Assembly (NCBI GenBank): GCA_036768485.1
Contig: JAVLUZ010000144.1
Span: 270,781 to 334,780, forward strand
Reading direction: 5' to 3'
DNA from: Mermis nigrescens
Lineage: Eukaryota > Nematoda > Enoplea > Mermithida > Mermithidae
Length of the DNA stretch: 64,000 bases
Shown here: one piece after another, positions 53,844 through 64,000 of the stretch
How the letters are laid out: the number at the start of each line of letters is the position of its first letter
Position numbering within the stretch: the first letter of the stretch is position 1
Program-made: the position numbers and the translations under genes
The notes under the pieces: generated by a model
What the model saw: only the letters and a program-made list of their open reading frames with translations
Told to the model about the DNA's origin: nothing
Database searches by the model: none

Positions 53844-54125
53844 TTGGTTGATTTAAAATTACTGGTAGGAGTGTACATAAAAGCACTAAGGGAAGTATTA
53901 CCTAGACTCAATTCACGCGAAAACAATTCAGCTTATGCCCAGCTTTTACTACGTTTAGGCTTAGAAAATAATTTTACTATAAGCAAAACAAAAATTCTGG
54001 GAAATTTAAATTTAGCTGAAGAAAATTTAATTGTATACCTAAATTTGATAAAAAAGGGAATTGAAACCCCTCTGGTAAAAGTAAGTGAGGGAAAACAGGT
54101 TGCTCGGACACTACGATTGCCGTAG
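53844..54125 (+). other. 93-codon open frame kept only in copy B
   Basis: Contains REVLPRLNSRENNSAYAQLL and LNLAEENLIVYLNLIKKGIE. The aligned sequence in copy A (about 46085-46350) is broken by stops and indels. No family recognised. It could be an exon of an unknown gene or a chance frame. Confidence 0.3.
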
Positions 54126-55075
54126 ATAATTTGTGAAACAAACTATGGCCTAAATTTATAATGTAATTACTTACACATTGGATGCTTAAAATTATATCCA
54201 AACCGCGAATAGCGATTATTAGTACCAAGTTAACGTTTAAATTTCTTAATTCAATTTATGTAGCTTTGCAAAGCCATATAGTTTTGTGTTTATCAACCAT
54301 TTCGGTTTGCTTGTGGGTCTGTCCCCGAGACCAGTCATTCTGTGAAACTGAGGCACGTGCGTAGGACTTTTGCTTTCATAACCAATTTTTCTCCGAGGTT
54401 TTATAGAATCGTGCTTTTGAGAAAATCATATATTGCTATAAAAAAATCGTATAAGCCTACAGCCTATCAGACATCAAAAGTTTCAACATGTTCCGCAGGC
54501 TGAAACTGCAACATAATCACATGTATGGGCTGAATCCGATCCTGGGGGGCACGCCGCCAGTTCTGACCGGAGCGACTCGAGCAAACGAATTAGCGACCCG
54601 AGCGCTCACTTAAGTAAACAAAAGTGCGCAATTAATTATGCTGGGCTGACCTCGTCGGTCGACCAATTATGCGTCTGGTACTTACAGTAATGCGCTCGAC
54701 TAGGGAGTATTTTTGAACACAATCTTTTTACATAGCGAAAATCAAATTTTAAAGTTTAGTTTTTCGAGCTCATTATGAAAAATGGAGCAAGAAAATATAT
54801 AATTTTACAATATTTCATTCATTCTGGAAAAAGTTGACTGATTTCCAATGTGAGAGCACTATTAAAATGCAAATTTTCGAGTAGCGTTCTATTTCTTGGC
54901 ATGGGCAAGTATTTTTAAATTTTTTTTTGAATTTTTCTGAATGTTGTTTTATGAATATTCGAGAAAAGATACGGTGACTTATGAAGGGTTTCTGGTCGAA
55001 TGGATCTGGCGCAGCAAGTTTGATTCGATGGAGCGATTGTTCAACGATTTTTGCGATGCGTGTCAGTGTTGCCAG

Positions 55076-55349
55076 CACACCTGGGCGTGGGGGGGTGATT
55101 TGGGGGGGGGGGTATGCACCCCCAGAAACCAAAATACCCCCAGAAATCAAAATAACCCCCCCAGAATTCAATTTTTTGAAAAAGTTTTTTCGTTTTTTCC
55201 GCAATTTTTTTGATGCCAATGGATAGTGCTTGATGAGAAACGTCGAAAAATGGTGTTTTTATTGCCCTACCACCATTTTAAGGCCATTTTTTGACTTTCA
55301 AAAAATCTTGCACCCCCCCCCCCAGAATTTTTTTGCCGCCCACGTATGA
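55076..55349 (+). mobile_element. R2 MITE nested in the hAT-like element
   Basis: 274 bp starting CACACCTGGGCGTGG and ending CCACGTATGA, flanked by TTGCCAG (55069-55075 and 55350-55356), a 7-bp repeat of the hAT-like terminus it split. Confidence 0.8.
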
Positions 55350-56269
55350 TTGCCAGGTCCCGAAATTCAGATTCTCCTGCACAGAGGTAAAATTGGGGAA
55401 AAATTCTCCTGCAATTCTCCTGAAAATATTTTGATTCTCCTGAAAATTCTCCTGGCTCATATTTTGCAGGAAAGGTTGTACAGCAGATCTACAATTGTAT
55501 GTACACATGCATATCAAGCATGCTCAGGCCAATTTACCTTGGTTCACCCAACTATTTTATTCTGATCTCTTGCCTGTTATCTTCATTATTCGAAAAAACA
55601 GTTTCTGTGCTTAAAACAGTGACCGCCAATTTTCAGTTGCACTTACATCATCAAAAATTTCTGAAAAGAGCCCTGTTTGCAATGTCTTTTGAAAAAATAA
55701 ATAATACTTTATTACTAATTGTATGTACTTCAGTAGCAAGCAAATCCTTACGTTTTGAAATATATCAAAAAAATGTTTATAGGCGCTTTGCAAACGTCTA
55801 TGAAACTGATAAAAACAATTAGACGGTGTGTAAAGCTATGTATTTCTGCACTTCGTGATATTAAGTGAATAAATAAATGAATGAATGAATGATTTACTAC
55901 GGAAGCACGAAACTTATTTGGATATAGTTATAACTTAACACTTAGGTCTTAACCACCGTTTTTTTCCCAGCGATTTGGTTGACATTATAGATTGAACCCA
56001 AAATTTTTTTCCACTTTTTCCGACTTTTTTCCACATTTTTTGGGAGGTCTAAAAACGTTCAAAATAGAGCGCCTGTGTTGAAAAATCAGTGTTTTTAAGT
56101 GGAAAATTTTATGTACACATGCAATAGCGGTGTTTGATGCACTTTTTGTATAAAAATTTCGCGCTCTACAAGAATATCACGATCAGTATACGTTATTTAT
56201 GTTGAAACTTGAATTTCCTTCCTTCAGTAAAGCATTTTAGCCAATTCTGAAGTCGTTTTTGACAATTAA

Positions 56270-56910
56270 AACTATAATTTATCAAATGGCGCGAAGCGCC
56301 AGAAAATTTTGAAATTTTAGCTCTCTAAATCATTTTTGCATTTCAAAAACTGTGCAGAAGGTAAGGATTTTCAATCGTAGTGGAGTTCTAGGACCAGATT
56401 ATCGATAAAAATGCTGCAATTGGCGCCGCGCGGCTTAAACATCAATAACAAGTAAGAATTAAATCAATTCGGCGCGAAGCGCCGAAAAATTTTTGTAGTT
56501 TCACCTCTCTGAAACGCATTTTTGCATTACAAAAACTAACCGAATCCGTGCAGAAGATAAGGATTTTCAATCGTAGTAAAGTTCTAGATCAAATTTTCGA
56601 TAAAAATGCTGCAGTTGACGCGGCGCGGCTCAAATATTAATAACAAAAAAAGAATTAAATCAATTCGGCGCGAAGCGCGAAAAATTTTTGTAGTTTCACT
56701 TCTCTAAAACGCATTTTTGCATTAAAAAACTAACTGAATCCGTGCAGAAAATAAGGATTTTCAATCGTAGTGAAGTTCTAGACCAGATTGTCGATAAAAA
56801 TGGCGCGGCGCGGCTTAAGGATTACTAATAAGTAAGAATTTAATCAATTCGGCGCGAAGCGCCGAAAAATTTTTGAAGTTTTAACTCTCTAAAACGCATT
56901 TTTAACATTA
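56270..56910 (+). repeat. Tandem array with GGCGCGAAGCGCC palindromes
   Basis: Three to four units of about 185-195 bp. Each carries TCGGCGCGAAGCGCCGAAAA and AAGGATTTTCAATCGTAGT. The same palindrome appears singly elsewhere (30410, 31390, 32130, 42020). Confidence 0.8.
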
Positions 56911-57884
56911 CAAAAATTTTCCACAAATGCCAACCAAGCCCAAAAATTTTTTCCATTTCCCAAAATTTTGGTTGACAAATAGACCAAAAAGTGGAAAAAA
57001 ACGGTGGTCTTAACTATGAACGAAATAAATTCTTAATGTGAAAGATCTAAGTATAAAATTATATACAACTAACTAACTACAGTAAGTACAGTAAGAAGGT
57101 TAATGTATGATAATCATTATAACTTGCTGTTTAAGTTTTGAAAATTCTCCTGAATTCTCCTAGATTTTCAGGATTCCACTGAATTCTCCTGACATTTTAA
57201 AATTCTCCTGCATTCTCCTGCATGTTTACAACTTCTCCTGAAATTTCTCCTGAAAAGCCCATTCTCCTGCTCCTGCTCCTGAAAATTTTAGATTCTCCTG
57301 AATTCAGGAGAATTCTCCTGCACCTGGCAACCCTGATGCGTGTGCTTCTATGTATAATGTTCGTTGACAAATCATGGTAGTTTTTCATGTTGACGCTGTT
57401 GGCTTAGTATTATTTTGAAATATTCAACTTTTATGGACAAAATAAATGTCAAGTGCTCGCAAAATTTAAAATAAGTCAACTTTTTCCAGAGTGAATGAAA
57501 TGTTGTAATATTATATATTTTCTTGCTCCATTTTTCCACGATGAGCTCAAAAAACTAAACAGTCGGGCGCATTACTTAAGTACCAGACGCATAATTGGTC
57601 GACCGACGAGGTCAGCACAGTATAATTAATTGCGCACTTTTGTTTACTTTAAGTGAGCGCTCGGGTCGCTGCTCGAGTCGCTCCGGTCAGAACTGGCGGC
57701 GTGCCCCCCAGGATCGGATTCAGCCCATGTATGGACTATTTGGTTTGGGTTATATGTACACAGGTGGGCTGCAGCTTAATTCTTGGGGGTCCGACGGGGC
57801 AAAATCACCAAAAATAGCACTAAACATTTAATTCTGAGGCTGTCGATTTTTAAGGGGTCTTTTGATTTCCCGGGTCAGGTAGCG

Positions 57885-58450
57885 CAAATTCTCAGCACGG
57901 CCGATCTGTGGGGGTCAGCTGGTCTGGAAGGTCAACAATTGAGCTTCTTTGGTCCAAAATGAACTCAAAAAACTGGGATAAGCGCTATTATAGCATCAAA
58001 ACTATTTTCTTACGTAGCTTCTGTTCACTTCAAAGAACTTTTGAGGACAATTACAATTTCCACCCTTTTTGACTTTTGTTATGCCTCATTTTCCACAGAC
58101 CATTCCTTATTTTTCCAATCTGTGGGGTTTAGATCCATGGGTCCCCTCCACGTGCATGTCTGCCCAGGAGCCTATACCCTACCCCCAGATTCCCACCCGG
58201 ATGTCCGTGTCTGGTCCTATTTCCTGAAGGCCCCTGAAGCGAAAAAATGAAAGTGTTCCGCAAAAATAAGGCTAAATTATGTACCGTGAAATCGCAATTC
58301 TCTTGCAAAAGTGCTTTAAATTAACCAGAAATTGTCAAAAAAGTAGTTTTTCGTCATTTGAGCATATGCCAATTTTTAAAGCATTTTATCCCAAAAAGTT
58401 TTGAGACTGACCCCTTTTTGTCGACCTAATCCCCTCCACCCATGCTGCGC
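57885..58450. repeat. Inverted pair of R1 repeats, copy B
   Basis: Duplicate of 46880-47430. Confidence 0.55.
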
Positions 58451-59699
58451 ATCTACGGAAATGGCTAGTCGATCATAATAAACAACGAATTTTATGTTTT
58501 TTTGCGGATAAAAAGTAAGTATAGTAAGAGCATCGTTGATTTTAAAAAAATTGAAAAAATTAATGTTGATCGTATTGATCGGCGTTGATCGAAAAATTTT
58601 GAACTAGACGCCTGCTTTCGTTTTTTATCAATTTTTCCGCATGCGTCAAGTAAATATTCAGAAGCATTAAGCAAAGGACGGCAAAAAATGGGCGACAGAA
58701 ATTCAAATATAAAAAACACGTAAAAAATACTATTCAAAATGCTCGTCATCAGTATTAATCAATCATTTATTGTTCTCCTGACATAACGACTAATTAGCGA
58801 TTTTTTTCAGAAAACTGACGGAGGTGTAAGACGATATTTTGTGTTTTTTGGCACAAAAAGTGTTTTTGAATTTCGAAATATAATTATGATGCAATTATCA
58901 TGAAAAAATCTTGCGATAAATTGAAAATCAGCTCCGATTACCTTCGAATGACGGTACAGATCGCTTGAGAGTTTCGTTGCCATCGCTAGCCTTATTACTG
59001 TGCAAACGTTTTTTATTTTCTTCTATAAACCTAGCAAGTTTGCGCTTGTCTCCTAATAAAATTATTGCGCTGTGTTTGAATTAAGCTGTGGTTTGATATC
59101 TGTATGTATACCTTCTTTTAAATGATTTCAACTTTCACATTTTGATTCGAAGAAGCCAGTAGAACGGGAAAATGTCGTTCGAAACTGCTCAAATCCGGCT
59201 GAATGGACGATTTAAGAAAAATATGGAAAAGATATTGAAAATGCTCCGTTTTCATATTTCTGCTGTAATGTTACTTTTTTCCTGTTGCAGAATCCTCGAT
59301 TTTTAATTCAGTCGAGGTCATTATCATAAAGGCACGAGGTCAACTCTTAAAACGTTTCTTACGAAATAAAGGGAATAGGCGAAAGAATAGGACTGAAATA
59401 TTATTTATTCTGACAGGTTAAGAAATTTATGCTTCTCGTTTTAGGATTACAGATCGAAACCATGAAAAATTAAATTTTTCTCATGAACAAATCTGTGGGT
59501 CAATATGGGACAGACGACCAGCTTATTCCACCTTATCAACGCGACTGGGATCGACGGTGGTGTAAACTTAAAAGTAGCACAAAATCATAGATTTCTACGA
59601 TGATTGTAAGCAATTGTGCGAAAAAATTTTATTTTCTTTGTTTTAATTTTGATTTTGAACGATTTTCCTGGAAAATTTTCACTTCTTACTTTTCTGAGG

Positions 59700-59975
59700 T
59701 TAAGGCCCCTCAAACATTGATGGACAGCATGGCCGAGCTGGGGACGAGGTCAGAGATTTAGCTTTTGTTTTGGCTAAAATGACCTCAAAACTGGTAAAAG
59801 TGCTAAAATAGTGTTAAAATTACGTTATACCTGAGGTTATGGTCAATTTGAAGCACTTCTGAGGAAAATTTTAAATTTTCATCCGTTTTTGGCCTTCACT
59901 TTGCCTTCTAACAAAATTTTCCATTCTGGGGTTCTAAACCCGCTTAAACCTCTCTACGGGCATTTCTCCTCCTAA
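59700..59975 (+). repeat. R1 interspersed repeat
   Basis: GGACAGCATGGCCGAGCTGG, CTCAAAACTGGTAAAAGTGC and TTTGGCCTTCACTTTGCC blocks. Lies just outside copy B. Confidence 0.6.
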
Positions 59976-60589
59976 CCCTAACAAGGCTCTTAACATCTCA
60001 CTTATGTGTTTGCTAAACAGGCGATTATTAGAAAAATAGTCGTATAGTGTTTTCGCCTCTGTTTATTATCAAATTCCATTCAATTTTTCGCACACATCGT
60101 ATTCGTGAGTTAAGTACGCGTAGATCGCCTCGAGTCTATTATGTTGATTTTTTGTTTGGAAAAATAACATGATTATTAGTTGGCTGCAAATTGACCGAGC
60201 AAATTATACGCCGCTGCGTCGGGTCAATTATTCTAAAAAGACTAGCACCCCGCTCAATGTTTTTCATTATCAATATTATTCCTATTCGATCAATCATTGC
60301 GTTTTTTATCGAAATTTTAACATGACGTCAGCAGTAATTTTCCGCCTAATGAGGCCGTCTTCATTTTTAAGATGAATCGAAAAAATCGATATTTCAAAGT
60401 CAACAACGCCGATTATCGCTTCCGCATTGCCCATCGTTTTTTTACCTTTATTTTCCTTTGCGTCCCACAGGCTCGGTAGATAATTTTCCGACTTTTTCAG
60501 CCTAATTGAATTTGAGCTTTCTTTAAGATTTGCAGGCATTTATTAATACCTGGCTAAAAAATACGGCTCTGCATCAGACATGCGTATGG

Positions 60590-60890
60590 CGGAGTGTAGG
60601 GGTCAAGCTGGATTACAGAGGCACATCAATGACCGTTCGAGGAAAGGGGGGCGGGTGGGTCAGTCGGTCTGAAGGGTCAGTAAGAGAAATATTTCGAGCC
60701 AAAAACGACCTCAAAAACTGGTGTAAATGCTTGCAATACTTAAGAGTTGGTCATTTTCAGGCCTTTTTGCAGAAAAAGTTTTTTGACTTTTATTAATTTT
60801 TGGCCGTCATTTTACGCTATTTTCGCTACAAATATTCATAATTTTTTCCATCCTGGAGGTGCAGACCCGCGATGTCCTACACGCGCTTGT
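60590..60890 (+). repeat. R1 interspersed repeat
   Basis: GGGTCAGTCGGTCTGAAGGG, CCTCAAAAACTGGTGTAAAT and TTTTGGCCGTCATTTTACGC blocks. Confidence 0.6.
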
Positions 60891-63800
60891 CTAATCTAAA
60901 CCCTGGAAGAAAATATGCAAAATATTGGACAGGGGATAAAGCAAAGACCAAAACAGGTGAAAATCCAAACACATTTTGCGAATAAATTTTTTAATTTAAA
61001 GTGTTTGAAATTAAGCGAAACTGCTATTTATAGTAATTTTTTCGCTTTTAAAGGTTTTGACAAATTGCCAAGGTAACATTGAACCTAAATAGCATTTAAA
61101 TTAACCCTCCCAGACTGGGCTAACTCCCAGATAGGATACTTCATGTGCATTATGTTCGCTGACTCCCAGATCGTATACATCATGTGCATTATGTGATCTG
61201 TAAGCACTGTAATGCCATATATTTTTTCGCTGGACAAAACAACTTTATCTATCAAACATTATTAAGCGGTAACTGATTGTGATTGTGACCTTAAATGAAA
61301 GAATTTTAAACCCAGAACTCGACTAACTATTTTAATTCATAATAGTTTGCTAACCATTAATACGTTTGTTTACGCTATTTCTGCCAGAAGATTTTGTTGA
61401 ATTGAATTTTGAAATTTTTAGGCTTTTACTCTATTAACTAGTTTTTTGTTAATTTTTAGTTAATATCCTGCTCGAATCGTTGAGCGAAATAACATGCAAC
61501 ACCTATTGTAATAAGTATCGAAATTATTCATTTTCGCAGGCATTACTCGTATGTGCACGTTTCTCCATTCACATGATAAGTATTTTTCCATTTCCGTCAA
61601 AAAATAGCAGGCAATTAGCATTTTTTTGCAAACTTCCGACAAATAATAATACCCTATTAGAACATGTATATTAGGATTTCCAAAATTATTTTGCCCACGT
61701 GCAATCCTTCATTTAATAGTTCTAAGGGCCCCTAGAAAATTTATGACTTTCGATTAAATTTTACCCTTCCCACATTTTTTCGATACATGTATTTACTTTG
61801 AAAACGTAATTCGGCCGTTGACGCGCAAACATAATCGACATTTCGGTTCAATTTTTTGAGCCGTGAAAATTATCGATTTGCATGTTTTCCGCTGCCTAAA
61901 AAACCATATTTTAAATTGTTATTTACTTTTGGAATAATATTATATATAAGCCTTTGAACCGTTTTTTATTGCCGTTTAACAGGTTTTCAAAATAATATTC
62001 AATCTAGTAAATGCTAATACCCGTTTGAATAAACTTTTCGGTAGCGCCAAATACTTTTTTGAATATACAGGCGTTAGAAATTTTGTTCGATGGCAGATTT
62101 TAGGCAAAAAAGTTCAAACCGAAACTTGTTTACTCACAACTAAAATGTACCTCTAATTGCTGGTCATCTAATGTTTTTAAATTATTATACGTGTTCGAAT
62201 TAGCTAATTGTGCCTTTAGAGTTGATTTAATGCATACTATTTGAAAATTGCTGGAAATGGCAAAAAGCCGCAATGCTAAAGCCAGAATCGTAAATACATT
62301 CATCAGGCATATTCAAAAGTATTTGATAGGCCTCTTTTGAATATTAGGTTCTAATAAATGCCTCAGAAAATTTTCACGATATTTGTTTAAGTTTACAAAA
62401 TAAATTTGCAAGATTGACTTTCTTCGGCAAAAATAAACGTAAAAATTATTTAAAATGTTAAAATGGAATGAAAGCTACTAGAATCGACAGTTTCCGGTTG
62501 CCCACTTCAAGCACTTTGGCGAAAAACTTTGATTTTTGTCTATTGTAGTCTTTGCCTTTATTCCCCATAACAAGAATTGATCCCGGACACATTTTGATTT
62601 TTATCAAGCTAATTGTTTATTACCTAGCCGTAGATTAGCTTAGCCAGACGCATATCTCCGCTCCACTAATTTCGACTTAGGCTTGGTTTAAGCAAAACTT
62701 AAATCGCTATTAAATTCATGACGTATTGCAATTATACATGGGCAGCAGCCGACTTCTGCGGGGTCTGCATGGTATAAAACCGGCTAAAATTTGAAAAACA
62801 TGGTAAAAATTCAATGCTAGGGGTTCTATTGATTGTGGGAGGTCTGACTGATTCTTGGGGCTGGGGTCTAGCTAGACCCCAACCCCTATCATGCCCACGT
62901 GTGATTGCAACTGAATCGAATTCGCTTTGCTATATTTTCATAACTAGAGATAAAAATCAATACGAAGACGGGCATGACTTCTATCTATGACTAATTAGTC
63001 GCACATCTTGTCGTAATAACTCTTATTAAACTTAAGATTTAGTTATTTAGGTTCATAATTTTTGAAGTTTAAGGGTAAGACTTAGCATTGAGACGTCACT
63101 AAATAACTTCTCTATCCATGAACTAAATTAATAGCCTTTTAGAAGTAATATTTCTGACGTATTTTTGTTATTGAATTTTTTTAAATCACGTGCCTCTGCG
63201 TCTCAATGGCGAGTTCGCGATTTTGGGGTCACACTTGTTGTTCAACATTACGTCAGAAAAGAAACACTATTCGACTCCTAAGTCACCTTTGTATTAATTT
63301 CCGATTGATCCGGATCAGACTGGTAGCAGAAAATGAATCAGCACATTGAAGAAGTTTTTCGCACCGGATTTGCATTTGGCTATCAATCTGGTTTTAGAAC
63401 GAGTTATGAAAAAACCAGGACATAATATAATATAAACCTTAACTTTATGCAGCGTTACCTTAGACGATCTTGTTCGACAAATTTGCCAAATCTTAGATTT
63501 CGCATCAACCTTGTTTATAACTGAACATGCGCTCGATTACATGCTGCGCACGGTTGCGATCGAGCAGATTCGGATTTTGGGAAATATAACTCGTTACGAA
63601 TAATTTTTTCAAATTTTTTAGCTTCAGTCAGTTCGACTGAATTTCATTTATTGATTTATTCAGAAATTTTGTGTCTTTTTTACAAAATGATAAAATGTGT
63701 CTTTTCTGTCGATTTTTTCGATGCGAAAATCTGTTTTTTTCAAATGTTGTGCAACAATAATGCACTAGAAAAAAAGTTTTCATAGTAGGTTTTCCTTTCA

Positions 63801-64000
63801 GTTATGTAGTTTATCAAACGAATAGATCTTTCGATAATATTATGCTTCATTTCTAGCTAGGAATGCATTAAGCTGCATTCAAAATGCACGATAAAAACTG
63901 CGTTACGAGCGTGTAAACATTTTTCTTATACTTTTCTATTTTTTAAAATAATTATTAGCCGATTTATACACGATTTTACTAAAAAAGTAGTTCTTGACTT
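60891..64000. other. Non-coding tail of the window
   Basis: AT-rich; a degraded inverted R1 at about 60895-61080 and a short direct repeat (ACTCCCAGATNGNATAC) at about 61124-61190. I see no gene. Confidence 0.5.

Larger units (their letters stand above)
55064..57335. mobile_element. hAT-like element nested in E1
   Basis: Termini CAGTGTTGCCAG and CTGGCAACCCTG, flanked by the 8-bp duplication ATGCGTGT (55056-55063 and 57336-57343), as in hAT elements. After removing the R2 MITE the terminal match extends to CAGNGTTGCCAGGT. Inside both ends are many ATTCTCCTG motifs, and the centre holds a tandem array. No transposase frame recognised. Confidence 0.82.
54527..57726. mobile_element. TIR transposon E1 with 6-bp target duplication
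   Basis: Inverted repeats of about 300 bp starting GGGCTGAATCCGATCCTGG, flanked by ATGTAT (54521-54526 and 57727-57732). Copy A has the unoccupied site near 46720. About 930 bp once the nested element is removed, with no transposase, so non-autonomous. Confidence 0.85.
48655..59690 (+). repeat. Segmental duplication, copy B, interrupted by insertions
   Basis: Direct copy of 41950-48650 lengthened by insertions at about 49196-50535 and 54527-57726. Removing them leaves about 6.5 kb. It carries a decayed copy of legumain exons 10-12. Confidence 0.85.

Overview
This window is nuclear DNA of an AT-rich invertebrate animal. Genes are cut into short exons with GT-AG introns, introns are long and full of transposon debris, and the two host genes (an anoctamin and a legumain) are metazoan families. 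I cannot place the phylum from sequence alone.

Layout. Positions 1-24676 (minus strand) hold most of an anoctamin/TMEM16 gene: nine exons whose reading phases all agree, with the 3' end running off the window. Its large intron (4243-15570) contains a complete insertion of a Maverick/Polinton virus-like element at 4836-14955. That element has terminal inverted repeats of about 1 kb, a perfect 6-bp target duplication (TCCGTG), and about 13 genes. From 24677 to 34598 is intergenic DNA with several families of small inverted-repeat transposons. Positions 34599-43872 (plus strand) hold a 12-exon legumain (asparaginyl endopeptidase) gene that is complete except for one single-base frameshift in exon 6. 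Positions about 41950-59690 are a tandem segmental duplication. The first copy carries the real last three legumain exons; the second carries a decayed copy and was later split by two insertions, one of which contains two further nested elements. From 59690 to 64000 I see only repeats and AT-rich non-coding DNA.

The Polinton is the most interesting part. Going leftward from its right end it encodes the N-terminal part of a protein-primed DNA polymerase B (broken), a small Cys-rich zinc-binding candidate, a helical orphan, an integrase with a C-terminal chromodomain, a two-repeat TATA-binding protein (TBP) homologue, a packaging ATPase, three small conserved virion-type genes, a glycine-rich minor virion protein, the major capsid protein, an adenain-like protease and a penton-like minor capsid protein. 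Ten of these genes have a TATA box of the form TCTATAAATACTAAT 15-50 bp before the start codon. An element that carries its own TBP and places a near-uniform extended TATA box before most genes suggests a self-supplied promoter recognition system. I do not know this as a standard Polinton feature.

The element is not intact. The polymerase is truncated, and a piece of it has been copied into both terminal repeats. The major capsid gene and one small gene are frameshifted. The penton, TBP and the same small gene each carry one in-frame TAA. Integrase, ATPase, protease and the small orphans still read through.
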